Virus record (IMG/VR): IMGVR_UViG_3300028114_000011
Location: 1 to 64,000 of that record
Length of the DNA stretch: 64,000 nucleotides
Direction: 5' to 3' (one strand)
From: a virus
The position numbers were made by a program, and so were the translations under genes. The notes under the pieces are model-generated. The model was not told the DNA's origin. It saw nothing but the letters and a program-made list of their open reading frames with translations, and did not search any database. Below are positions 6,735-15,161 of this stretch, in pieces (position 1 is the first letter of the stretch; every line of letters starts with the position of its first letter).

Positions 6735-7487
6735 TTATTCGCGACTTTTTGTCAAACTAGGTTTACTTAATATTTTGGATTGTTGTATATAATTTAATAT
6801 TTTTCTTTTTGATATTGGAAGAAGAGTTTCGTTAAATGGGAAGTTATTATCGTGATTAACTTTAAAAACAATTATATTTTTGTGGATTAACGGGTCCTGT
6901 AGATTTTTAATTAATGATTTTCTATTTTCAAACAATTCAGGTGATAAGTTGTTATCCTTAACTTCACATATTTTTTTAACTTGACATTTTAAATCTAAAG
7001 TATTTTTTTTGATTTCTTTTATAATGAATTCATATAAAAAGTTTTTGCCATTATTTTCAATAATAAATAAACCTTCTTTTTTATCAAAACTTTTTTGATT
7101 GCTAATAACTGTAAGTGATACGGCATCGTTAACCAATTCCCAAATTGCTTTTGCTTGGTCAAAAAATTCTTGTAATTTTTGTGATGAAAATTTACAAATC
7201 CTATAGACCTCTAAAATGTCTTCTTGGGTCATTAATGGAATGTCTTGGGCTACTAAATCTGAAATTAGTATTTCTTCATCTTTTTCTTTTATTTTTTTGG
7301 TGAGCATTAAAAACTGACCTTTTTGAATCATCAAATTTATGTTTGCCAAATGAAGCGACAAGAATTGAAAATTTGGGTATAACTTAAAGTTGGATAGGTC
7401 TTTATCTATTTTTTGTAGATAACTTAATAAGATGTATTGTTTGTGTTCTAAATCAATAGGTTCTTGAAACGGCCAATTTGTATCCAT
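6735..7487 (-). CDS. Hypothetical protein, 250 aa
   Basis: A soluble mixed-composition protein starting MDTNWPFQEPIDLEHKQYIL, a start I associate with conserved proteins of T4-like marine phages but cannot name. It has no membrane segment or nucleotide-binding motif. The middle is helical (residues about 55-120) and the C-terminal third is basic. It is the first gene of the glutamine synthetase string; 40 nt separate it from the upstream 399-aa gene. Confidence 0.75.
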   Translation of the reverse strand: MDTNWPFQEPIDLEHKQYILLSYLQKIDKDLSNFKLYPNFQFLSLHLANINLMIQKGQFLMLTKKIKEKDEEILISDLVAQDIPLMTQEDILEVYRICKFSSQKLQEFFDQAKAIWELVNDAVSLTVISNQKSFDKKEGLFIIENNGKNFLYEFIIKEIKKNTLDLKCQVKKICEVKDNNLSPELFENRKSLIKNLQDPLIHKNIIVFKVNHDNNFPFNETLLPISKRKILNYIQQSKILSKPSLTKSRE

Positions 7488-7527
7488 ACTAAAAAATGTA
7501 AGAAAAAGTTTCTAACCTGTAAATAAA

Positions 7528-8727
7528 TTAGTCGTATCTAATAATAATAAAATCAAGTCCATTTACATTTAATTCGTCGTGGTCACCATCATAACTTCCA
7601 AATATATTACCCCAACTATCATGGTTAATTATAAAATTAATAACATCTCCTTGGTCGACATAATCCAAAATATCACTCTTATCAAGACCAGTTTCTTTAA
7701 AATAAGATAAAAATTCATCTTCATTATTATCTACCCACATTTCAATAGCCTCTTCAATTTCATTTTCGTCAAAATCACCTTTTGGATTTTCTTTGATGTC
7801 TTCAATAAGTTCTTCTAAATCAGATATTTCTTCTTCCAAACTGTTTTCAGTCTCTTCATCCAAATCTTCGTTATCAATTCTGTATTGTAGTTTAGACATT
7901 TTTTCTTCATAGATTCTAATATAATTTTCTTGTTCTTTTGTAAGTTTTTCTTCTAATCCAAAATCTTCAGGACTATCATACATAGGTCCTTCTATATACC
8001 ATCGTAACCAGTCTCTAACCCTTTCTGAATCAAGGTGGTCTTCCCATACCCAATTTGCAAATGCATCATAACCTAATTCATCAATTCTAGATTCAATAGC
8101 TTCTCGAGCATTTTGTTCAATTGTTCTTGAATCAAAAACTATGTATTCATTTTCCATACCTTCTTCTCCTAACCACGTAAATGATTTACCACCATAATGG
8201 TTATAATTGTTAGGATATAAGTTATATTTGTCTTCCAAAACTATTTCACCGTCTTCTTCAATTTCTTGGGGGTAGTTATTATTTTCTAAGTATTCATATA
8301 AAGCTTCTGTTTGGTAAGATATTAATTTTTTATTATTTATATTCCAAGCGTCTTCTTTTCTTAATTGGTCTAAATAATTGAGTCTTTTTTGTAGTTCTTT
8401 TTGTTTTCTAATAATTTCTCTTCTACTTCCATAGTCTATAATACTTTTAGCTTTATCTTTGTCAAAAACGTCAACGTTAGAATATGATATATCTAAATCA
8501 CCATTTATCTTTGATATTAAATTAAGATTTTGAATGTCTTTATTGTTATTAAGATTCAAATTTCCGTCAATTATAATTTTTTTGTTTCTATATTGAGGTA
8601 ATCTAAGAATATTTGCAACATCATCATTCACATACTTCAATAGTTCTAAAAATTCGCTAGGTGAAATAATTACTTCATCTTGCTCGTTTTCTAAAATTAT
8701 ATTTCTGATAATATTTTTATATGACAT
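7528..8727 (-). CDS. Acidic protein with capsid-targeting-like N-terminus
   Basis: A 399-aa protein. Residues 1-13 (MSYKNIIRNIILE) are a basic amphipathic helix ending in ILE before Asn, matching the prohead-cleavage pattern. Residues 40-95 resemble short leucine/asparagine repeats (GNLNLNNNKDIQNLNLISKI) like a small LRR or beta-solenoid. The rest is very acidic with long Glu/Asp-rich helices, probably coiled. TATTTAT lies 5 nt before the ATG. It is probably an internal-head protein; biochemical role unknown. Confidence 0.75.
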   Translation of the reverse strand: MSYKNIIRNIILENEQDEVIISPSEFLELLKYVNDDVANILRLPQYRNKKIIIDGNLNLNNNKDIQNLNLISKINGDLDISYSNVDVFDKDKAKSIIDYGSRREIIRKQKELQKRLNYLDQLRKEDAWNINNKKLISYQTEALYEYLENNNYPQEIEEDGEIVLEDKYNLYPNNYNHYGGKSFTWLGEEGMENEYIVFDSRTIEQNAREAIESRIDELGYDAFANWVWEDHLDSERVRDWLRWYIEGPMYDSPEDFGLEEKLTKEQENYIRIYEEKMSKLQYRIDNEDLDEETENSLEEEISDLEELIEDIKENPKGDFDENEIEEAIEMWVDNNEDEFLSYFKETGLDKSDILDYVDQGDVINFIINHDSWGNIFGSYDGDHDELNVNGLDFIIIRYD

Positions 8728-8732
8728 ATTTT

Positions 8733-8739
8733 ATAAATA
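8733..8739 (-). promoter_or_regulatory. TATTTAT motif, putative late promoter
   Basis: Minus-strand TATTTAT, then AAAAT, then ATG 8727. Confidence 0.5.
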
Positions 8740-8794
8740 TTACAAAAAAAAGAATTGATTAATTCAAAAAATGATTTAAAGTTTTAAACAAAGA

Positions 8795-8801
8795 TATTTA
8801 T
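8795..8801 (+). promoter_or_regulatory. TATTTAT motif, putative late promoter
   Basis: Plus-strand TATTTAT 30 nt before ATG 8832, back to back with the minus-strand copy at 8733-8739 in the same divergent gap. Confidence 0.45.
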
Positions 8802-8831
8802 AATAAAATAAACTAATTAAAAATTATAACC

Positions 8832-8978
8832 ATGGCAGGATGCGGATGTAAAAACAATCAACAACAAACACAAACTCAAACACAAACTCAACAAACTCAA
8901 ACACAAGCACAACAAACAACACAAACTGTTAAAAGTGCCGTAACAAAAATTGTTGAAAAGTATTACAACAAAAAGTAA
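8832..8978 (+). CDS. Small Gln/Thr-repeat protein with CGC start, 48 aa
   Basis: ATG 8832 to TAA 8978. It starts MAGCGCK, followed by a Gln-Thr dipeptide run (about residues 10-32) and a basic helical tail ending YYNKK. The two cysteines could bind metal or a lipid, but no lipobox is present. It has its own upstream TATTTAT and reads divergently from the 399-aa gene. Low-complexity coding, so moderate confidence. Confidence 0.65.
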   Translation: MAGCGCKNNQQQTQTQTQTQQTQTQAQQTTQTVKSAVTKIVEKYYNKK

Positions 8979-9041
8979 TTAGTATTTAACTTAATTTTTT
9001 TTTTACATAAGATTGTAAAAATAAAAAGTTAAATATTAAAA

Positions 9042-9893
9042 ATGTCACAAATAGAAATCAACAATCCATTAGATGGAAAAAGATTATGTAATGCTTTAGC
9101 GGATTTACTTGTAAAAAAATTTGAAGAAACAACTCCTGGGTGTAAAACTGAAATAACAGTATTTAACCACAGGAGTTTTTTTATTGTGAATGGTTTTACA
9201 ACCTCAACTAAAACAATAAACATTGCAGACTTATTCAAAAATTATCTCAAAAATTTTAATGATAAGATGTATGAAACTATCAAAGTAATTGATATTATCA
9301 AATTTGTGGATGTTTTAGTTGTAAATCCACTAAACATTAATTTTAATTACAATAAAAATTATGATAGTATTCAAAAGGAACTATGTTTATTAGTGGATGA
9401 ATTTTTCAATAATGGAATCAAAGTAAACTTAAAGTTAGATTTAAAAAATAAAATAATGTTTTATCAAGCAAATAATAGTGAGTCCTTATTTGTTGAAAAG
9501 TTAAATTTAAAGTATCCCGAATATAAGTTAATTAAGTATAATTTTGATAATATAGAATACAGTTCAGATAAAAAATATGGTTTATCTTTTGGAAGTGAAA
9601 AATTATATTATTTTTTAGGTGACTACATATCAAATCATTTATTTAATAAATCAATATCTAATAAATTAAAATTTTGTATGTATAGTGATGAAAATTTTAA
9701 AGATATTAATTCAGAAAATATTATTTTTAAAATATCAAATAATGACCATATTGTTAAAACAGAATGGTTAGAGTCTTTAGTTTTAGATGTATTCCCATTT
9801 GATTCAGGTTCATTACTTAATACTTTCACTGAAGAAAATTTAGAAACAAAAACTAAAGAACTTAATTTAATTAATGAACTTATATTATTCTGA
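9042..9893 (+). CDS. Hypothetical protein, 283 aa
   Basis: A plus-strand gene 63 nt after the Gln/Thr-repeat gene. The product is soluble, Asn/Lys/Phe-rich, and begins MSQIEINNPLDGKRLCNALA; no motif recognised. The alternating strand pattern around residues 40-110 suggests an alpha/beta fold. Its 3' end overlaps the convergent glutaredoxin gene by 9 bp, so neither gene has room for its own terminator there. Confidence 0.8.
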   Translation: MSQIEINNPLDGKRLCNALADLLVKKFEETTPGCKTEITVFNHRSFFIVNGFTTSTKTINIADLFKNYLKNFNDKMYETIKVIDIIKFVDVLVVNPLNINFNYNKNYDSIQKELCLLVDEFFNNGIKVNLKLDLKNKIMFYQANNSESLFVEKLNLKYPEYKLIKYNFDNIEYSSDKKYGLSFGSEKLYYFLGDYISNHLFNKSISNKLKFCMYSDENFKDINSENIIFKISNNDHIVKTEWLESLVLDVFPFDSGSLLNTFTEENLETKTKELNLINELILF

Positions 9894-10175
9894 CAAATAT
9901 TTACGGACCAACTCTAAAGCCTCTGTTACGCCTTCGTAGTCGTCATCAGGGGCTAAAAGTTTAACGTTTGAATAATCTTCATTATTTTCTTCCAATGTCA
10001 TTAACATAAGTGCCGGAACATATTCATTATTTTTAGCTTCAGCAAACGCTCCATACTCCTCTTCATATTCGTAAATATCTCTATCCACATAAGGTATGTT
10101 GTGTTCATCAAACAACTCTTTAATATGAACACAATGAGGACAACTTTTCATACTAAATAAAATTACTACTTTCAT
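9885..10175 (-). CDS. Glutaredoxin/thioredoxin-like protein
   Basis: A 96-aa thioredoxin-fold protein with the redox motif CPHC at residues 12-15 after a hydrophobic beta strand (MKVVILFSMKS), then the helix HIKELFDEHNIPYVDRDI and a YVPALMLM strand where the cis-Pro loop should be. Phage glutaredoxins usually supply electrons to ribonucleotide reductase; none is in this window. It overlaps the upstream gene as ATGA (10172-10175). Confidence 0.85.
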   Translation of the reverse strand: MKVVILFSMKSCPHCVHIKELFDEHNIPYVDRDIYEYEEEYGAFAEAKNNEYVPALMLMTLEENNEDYSNVKLLAPDDDYEGVTEALELVRKYLSE

Positions 10176-10513
10176 ATACTATCTATTGTAAAATATTTAT
10201 TTAAACCTAATAATAAAATATCTATTTTGGATACGTTATCTGTCAAGATATTTATTTTATAGGTCATTTCATTTTTATTTTTTTGGAAAAAAATTAAAAT
10301 CTCATGTTTACTCCACCTAATGGTGCCTTCAATATACTGATGTTTTGTATCATATACCGAATTAGACCAAATAAGATTTCCTTTAGTTATTAACTGATTT
10401 AAACCTTCGTTTGTTATATTTTTTGTTCTAACACAATTTGGTCTCAAATTGTTTTCAAACAATGATTTAAAAATGTCATAAACATATTCTGGAACAAATT
10501 CTTCTTTTTCCAT
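10172..10513 (-). CDS. Hypothetical protein, 113 aa
   Basis: A soluble mixed alpha/beta protein; no motif recognised. It is translationally coupled to the glutaredoxin gene and lies 20 nt downstream of the PcfJ-like gene. The composition is ordinary for this genome. Confidence 0.75.
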   Translation of the reverse strand: MEKEEFVPEYVYDIFKSLFENNLRPNCVRTKNITNEGLNQLITKGNLIWSNSVYDTKHQYIEGTIRWSKHEILIFFQKNKNEMTYKINILTDNVSKIDILLLGLNKYFTIDSI

Positions 10514-10533
10514 AGTAAAAAATAATAAGTCAT

Positions 10534-12249
10534 TTAAGGAAGTAAATCTTCAAAAAAATTGTTGCCTTCTAATTGTAAATATTGTTCATCTAAAATTTGA
10601 TGTTGCCAAGTACTAAATTCTTCTGTTTCATTTTCCCATCTTGGCATTAAAGCAACTATTCTTGTCCCTAAATGTTCAGAACTTTTGAATGTAGAAACTT
10701 GTTCAACAACTTTTCCGTTTCTATACTTTTTAACCATTTTAGGTAGTTTTAAAGTACCTAACTTATAAAGTAGGTTGATATTTGCCAATTGAATGTTTGC
10801 AACTTCTGAAAATTCTAATGATGGTTGGTAGTTGTATTTAGCTCTTTCTTGAACATTCAATACTTCATCACTCCTGAATATATACTCAACAGTAATTCTG
10901 TCGTCCCCATCTTTAGAATCTTTTCTAATTGAAAAAATTATGCTGTCAGCCCTTTCAACATATGTTCTTACACAATTTTTTTGATGTTGTGATTCTTTTT
11001 CGTAATCCCAAGAAGTTTTCAATAAAACTGGATAATAGGTTTCACCTTTATGTTCTATTGGTTTTTCTAAATCATCTATATTTCCGTAAAATCTTTCAAT
11101 TTCCCCCGTTCTATAAGACTGAATTAATCTACTCCATTCTTCATGTTCTACATTGAATTCGTGAATTGAGTTGAATTTCATTTTTACATTTTCTCCAAGT
11201 TTTGTTAATTTCCTTTTGAAATTAATATGCTCACATAATGTTGAATACAAATAATTGTCCATATTTTCACACAACAGAACAATCCTATCTTTTTCTTTAT
11301 CCGTTAGTTCTAGACCTTCAAACAAATAATTGTCCTGATGTGGTTGTGTTAGATGATACCAATCAGATGGTGACTCTTCCTCGTTTAATTTTATTTCGTT
11401 ATTTGTTTTGAAAATTTTTTCATTTAGTTTGTTAAATCTATCAATACCCAAAAGGTGGTAAAGGCATATCATTTTTTCAAAATTTAAAAGTTTAATCTCA
11501 TTCAGCATTTTTTTAGCTTTATTTCCTTTAATTTTTAATGCCCCCATAAATGTGTCTACAAGGTTCATATTGTTTTTTCTTAAATCTTTAAGAGAAACAA
11601 AAGTACCTGAAAACTTAATCCATTCATTTGGTAACTTCACTCCCTGTATAAGGTATTTTGTTAAACTATAAAATGAATAAACGTTATTTGTTTTGAAGTT
11701 TTGAGGATTTTTTAGTTCTAACTTTTCCCAAATTTTTCCTAAAAAAAAGTATATGTAACTTTGTGAGTCAACTGTTTCGTGAATTTTTAACGCATATGTT
11801 ATATTAAAAATATTATTACAAGTCGGATTTACTTTCATTGAGGTTCCGATTTTCTTTTTGTTTTTACCATTAAAGGTTCCAAGATAAAACATTTTTGTTT
11901 TAAAATTGAATGACAAAAAGTTAGTCTGTTTTCTAACAACAAAATATCTATTTGATAAAATCCTATAACGTGTATAAACTTGAGACTTTAAGGAAATTGA
12001 ATCTTCACTTTCTTCAACAAATATTCTTCTTCTCTGAAAGGATAAGTCAGCCATTAAATTACCATAGTTTTTTTCATAATCTACCTCATCAAAAGATTGG
12101 TAATCATCAAAATATTTTAATTCTTTTTTTGTGACATAATTATCAACTTTTTCTACGGGTTCTACAGGACAATAGTTTTTGAAAACTCTTGTATTATATG
12201 ATTTAATTTCAAGAAATTTATGAAATGTTTTACCTTCTACTTTTAGCAT
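10534..12249 (-). CDS. PcfJ-like protein, 571 aa
   Basis: I start at ATG 12249 (MLKVEGKTFHKF). The frame is open to 12336, but that stretch overlaps the previous gene. The C-terminal part carries the PcfJ-like signature: a His/Gln then KNCVRTY near residue 440, followed by a strand pair (SIIFSIRKD, RITVEYIF). PcfJ-family proteins are found on conjugative plasmids and in phages; their activity is not established to my knowledge. The N-terminal 400 residues are helical and basic without a known domain. Confidence 0.7.
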   Translation of the reverse strand: MLKVEGKTFHKFLEIKSYNTRVFKNYCPVEPVEKVDNYVTKKELKYFDDYQSFDEVDYEKNYGNLMADLSFQRRRIFVEESEDSISLKSQVYTRYRILSNRYFVVRKQTNFLSFNFKTKMFYLGTFNGKNKKKIGTSMKVNPTCNNIFNITYALKIHETVDSQSYIYFFLGKIWEKLELKNPQNFKTNNVYSFYSLTKYLIQGVKLPNEWIKFSGTFVSLKDLRKNNMNLVDTFMGALKIKGNKAKKMLNEIKLLNFEKMICLYHLLGIDRFNKLNEKIFKTNNEIKLNEEESPSDWYHLTQPHQDNYLFEGLELTDKEKDRIVLLCENMDNYLYSTLCEHINFKRKLTKLGENVKMKFNSIHEFNVEHEEWSRLIQSYRTGEIERFYGNIDDLEKPIEHKGETYYPVLLKTSWDYEKESQHQKNCVRTYVERADSIIFSIRKDSKDGDDRITVEYIFRSDEVLNVQERAKYNYQPSLEFSEVANIQLANINLLYKLGTLKLPKMVKKYRNGKVVEQVSTFKSSEHLGTRIVALMPRWENETEEFSTWQHQILDEQYLQLEGNNFFEDLLP

Positions 12250-12286
12250 AATTACAAATGTATATATAATTTTAAAATAAAAAAAA

Positions 12287-12574
12287 TTAGTTAAGTGATA
12301 TTTTACCCATATGGTGGTCCATAAATGTACCCACAATTTTGTCTAACTTTTTGACGGTTGCGTTTTTTTGAACTTCAAGAATAATTTCTATCATTTGTTT
12401 TCTTGTTGGTGCTAACTCCTTTTCATCCTTTTCATTTGTTTCAACAATTTTTCTTATTTTCTGAAAGAAAATATTGCTGTCATTGTCACCAATAAGTATT
12501 TTTAATTGTTCGGGATTTTTGTCAAAAAACTTGACAAGATTTGTCATATAAATTTCAATATCAACATTACTCAT
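12287..12574 (-). CDS. Hypothetical protein, 95 aa
   Basis: A small helical, charged protein lying 37 nt upstream of the PcfJ-like gene and 39 nt downstream of the LRR gene. An internal EIILEVQKN occurs near residue 64 but is not at the N-terminus, so I do not count it as a capsid-targeting leader. Function unknown. Confidence 0.7.
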   Translation of the reverse strand: MSNVDIEIYMTNLVKFFDKNPEQLKILIGDNDSNIFFQKIRKIVETNEKDEKELAPTRKQMIEIILEVQKNATVKKLDKIVGTFMDHHMGKISLN

Positions 12575-12613
12575 AAGACAAAGTTAATAAAACTCTTCTT
12601 AAATGTAAAATTT

Positions 12614-13975
12614 TTAGAAGAAAATATGTAATGGTGAATCATCACTAATGTTTTGTAAACTTTCAGGTAACGCATCTTTATTACTTCCTTTAAGATTAAT
12701 AATAGAAAGTCTTGGTAATTCTGAAATACAATCAGGTAATCTTTGTAACTCTGGGTTATCAGGTAAAGACAAGAATTGTAGTTTTTGAAGATTACAAATT
12801 GAATCCGGTAACGACACAACACAACCAACTAAGTGGATAGCCGTAAGATTTGTTAATTCACCAATACTTTGTGGGAATTTGAATTTCAATTCTGCACCTT
12901 TAGCTATAATTTCAAGTCTTGTAATGGTTTTAGGTAAACTGTTAATAAATTCTTCAGTTCCGTATAATGCCATAAATTTGGATGCTGGGTCTCTTGGGTA
13001 ATCAACAGTGGCTTTGTTTTTATCAACACCTTGCATAATATTTTCCATCATTTCAGGTTTGAAATATGTTTTCAAATCTTCATTTTTCTTTAAAAACTCA
13101 ACAAGGTCAATTTGCCTGTCATCTGCGTCCATAAACTGTTTGTCTTGGAAATGGAATTGGTATCTATTTGCAGGTAAACCTGATATGTCACCTACTTCTT
13201 TACCATAGCCTTTAAATGGTGTTGGTGAATTTGGAATAACAACATAAAGTGGTCCTTTTGATAAATAAGATTTCCAATAACTAAGACCAGGTGAAGATGT
13301 ACACCATCTTGTTTCACCTTTAATTGGTTCGTTGTGGGAACCACCATAAAAACAAGCGGCATCTTTACCTAAATCATCAGTTCTTGTAATTTTTACCACT
13401 GTCCAATTAGAAAGTCTTGTAACATTATCGGCACCTGGATGTGAATATGTTTGTGAGGCTTCTTTTTTCTCTTCTTTAGATGCCTTGGTTTTTTCTAAAC
13501 TAAAATCTTTTACTTGGTCGTAAAGTGTCTGTGGTGTTAGTTTATTGATGTCTCTATATTCTTGTGGTAATTTGTTTTTGTTTCTTTCAAACTTCATCAA
13601 ATCTTGAGTTGTTTTATACAAATCTTCTAAAAACAAATCTTGCCATTCCTTAATTGCTTGTTTTACCGCAGGACTATTAGGGTCGGTAACTCCACTTTGA
13701 AATTCAATTTTTGGTGATACAAAGTTTTTCAATAACCATTGGGTGTACTTACCAATTTTAACGTTCTCCATTTTTTCAGCAGTAACATTATCTTCAGTCA
13801 TGCCATCAGGAATTTTTGATGTGGGGTCTCCTGCGATAATTTTAAATAATACTTGTAAAGGCATCATTCCTTTTTGCCCTCTTTCCTTTGGTTTAACGTA
13901 TTTGTCAAAAAGAACTTGAAATCTTGAACTTTCAAGAATTATATCTCTTAAAATATTGGTAAATCTAATAGCCAT
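12614..13975 (-). CDS. Leucine-rich-repeat protein with capsid-targeting-like N-terminus
   Basis: A 453-aa protein in three parts. Residues 1-15 (MAIRFTNILRDIILE) match the hydrophobic-x-Glu leader. A middle domain (about 190-330) contains TRWCTSSPGLSYWKSY, GPLYVVIP and RYQFHFQDKQFMD, a pattern I recognise as recurrent in marine T4-like phages but cannot name. The C-terminal 100 residues are four to five leucine-rich repeats (FPQSIGELTNLTAIHL, LPDSICNLQKLQFLSL, LPDCISELPRLSIINL). LRRs bind proteins, so a capsid-delivered, host-targeting role is possible. TATTTAT lies 16 nt upstream. Confidence 0.8.
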   Translation of the reverse strand: MAIRFTNILRDIILESSRFQVLFDKYVKPKERGQKGMMPLQVLFKIIAGDPTSKIPDGMTEDNVTAEKMENVKIGKYTQWLLKNFVSPKIEFQSGVTDPNSPAVKQAIKEWQDLFLEDLYKTTQDLMKFERNKNKLPQEYRDINKLTPQTLYDQVKDFSLEKTKASKEEKKEASQTYSHPGADNVTRLSNWTVVKITRTDDLGKDAACFYGGSHNEPIKGETRWCTSSPGLSYWKSYLSKGPLYVVIPNSPTPFKGYGKEVGDISGLPANRYQFHFQDKQFMDADDRQIDLVEFLKKNEDLKTYFKPEMMENIMQGVDKNKATVDYPRDPASKFMALYGTEEFINSLPKTITRLEIIAKGAELKFKFPQSIGELTNLTAIHLVGCVVSLPDSICNLQKLQFLSLPDNPELQRLPDCISELPRLSIINLKGSNKDALPESLQNISDDSPLHIFF

Positions 13976-13991
13976 CTTAATTATTTTATAT

Positions 13992-13998
13992 ATAAATA
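13992..13998 (-). promoter_or_regulatory. TATTTAT motif, putative late promoter
   Basis: Minus strand, 16 nt before ATG 13975, in the 46-bp gap after the Dam-like gene. Confidence 0.45.
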
Positions 13999-14021
13999 TT
14001 ATGATTTAAAGAAAACGATAA

Positions 14022-14870
14022 TTAATAGTTCATTATTAGTAGTTCTTCTCCCATGTTTTGTTTTTCACCTTTCTTTGCCGCTGCCGCTTTAGCAAACTCT
14101 TTTTTAACCCAAGTGTATTGGTCTTCAGGAAACCATTGGTGTAATAATTCAAAATCATAATACGATAAAGAAAACTTACCTTGAACATTATGTAATACAT
14201 TAGCAAGTCTTTCGTGGTCTTGTCTATCAAAATCGTGATTTGAGTAATATTTCCCTTCACCAACGATATAATACGGCGGGTCAACATAAAAATATGTCGT
14301 AGGTGAGTCATATTTTGTGATTACATCTCCAAAATCCATATTTTCAACATCAGTAATTTTAAGAAAATGTTCAATGTAATTACTATCCATTAATTTATTT
14401 TTAAATGATGTGAATTTTGAGTGATATTTACCTTTTAAATCAATAAATTTGGATTTTTCAGGATTTGCCCCCGAGAACACTTGACTTAAAACGTATGCAT
14501 ATTTTGCCGCAGTTTTATAGTCACCAGTCTCTACGTTGAAATTTTCATTGAATAATTCAGCCTGAAAGTTGATAAATTGTTCTTCACATATTGGGTTAGT
14601 TGGTGTAATCCCTTTTTGTTGAACAACTAATTTTTCACATTCTTCTAACAATCTTTTTGGGTTCCTTATGCAATAAAATAGATTGTAATTTAAAGGGTTA
14701 TAGTCATTATATACAACTTTATTTAAATTAGGATAATTTTTTAAATCCATTTTAAGGAAAACCCAAAACATTCCGCTAAAACTTTCAACGTATGTTTCAA
14801 TATCATTAGGAATATAAGGTATGATGAATGATGAAATTTTGGATTTACCTCCGATATAACTTAGTGCCAT
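14022..14870 (-). CDS. dam: DNA adenine methyltransferase (D12 class, Dam/T4 Dam-like)
   Basis: A 282-aa N6-adenine methyltransferase of the alpha class. YIGGKSK at residues 5-11 is the FxGxK AdoMet-binding motif, and DPPYY near 197-201 is the catalytic motif. Spacing and length fit D12 enzymes such as T4 Dam (259 aa). It is unrelated to the beta-class enzyme at 3836-4684, so the phage may make two different base marks. It follows a 29-aa peptide gene with no gap (TAA then ATG). Confidence 0.93.
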   Translation of the reverse strand: MALSYIGGKSKISSFIIPYIPNDIETYVESFSGMFWVFLKMDLKNYPNLNKVVYNDYNPLNYNLFYCIRNPKRLLEECEKLVVQQKGITPTNPICEEQFINFQAELFNENFNVETGDYKTAAKYAYVLSQVFSGANPEKSKFIDLKGKYHSKFTSFKNKLMDSNYIEHFLKITDVENMDFGDVITKYDSPTTYFYVDPPYYIVGEGKYYSNHDFDRQDHERLANVLHNVQGKFSLSYYDFELLHQWFPEDQYTWVKKEFAKAAAAKKGEKQNMGEELLIMNY

Positions 14871-14960
14871 TTATTTAATTTCTTTAAACTTTGTTAATTT
14901 TCTTTCTAAAAAAGTGAATGCATTTGAGTAAATATAATTCTTAAAATTCATAAAGTCCAT
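14871..14960 (-). CDS. Tiny basic peptide, 29 aa
   Basis: ATG 14960, TAA at 14871 directly adjoining the Dam start. The peptide (MDFMNFKNYIYSNAFTFLER...) is aromatic and basic. It could be a leader peptide coupling translation to Dam. Support is only position and an open frame. Confidence 0.35.
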   Translation of the reverse strand: MDFMNFKNYIYSNAFTFLERKLTKFKEIK

Positions 14961-14968
14961 TTTTTTAA

Positions 14969-14975
14969 TATTTAT
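14969..14975 (+). promoter_or_regulatory. TATTTAT motif, putative late promoter
   Basis: Plus strand, 30-31 nt before ATG 15006. Confidence 0.4.
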
Positions 14976-15005
14976 TTTCAACTAACTGATAATTAAATTA
15001 TAGGT

Positions 15006-15161
15006 ATGAAAAAAGAAAAAGCAACAGAAGTAGGATGTAGTGCATGTAAAAAAGGCATGTCAGGTTCACAAAAATGGATTACAGTCTTGGCGGTTTATAT
15101 GTTAATTGCCGCAGTTTACGGAACAGTTGAAATGGTTAAAAATATTATATCTTTATTTTAA
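15006..15161 (+). CDS. Small membrane protein with CxxC, 51 aa
   Basis: ATG 15006 to TAA 15161. A basic N-terminus with GCSACKKG (CxxC, residues 10-17) precedes a single transmembrane helix (about residues 23-43) and a basic end. It could be a zinc- or redox-sensing membrane peptide or a small holin-like protein; neither is supported further. It overlaps the 3' end of dnaJ by 9 bp on the opposite strand. Confidence 0.65.
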   Translation: MKKEKATEVGCSACKKGMSGSQKWITVLAVYMLIAAVYGTVEMVKNIISLF

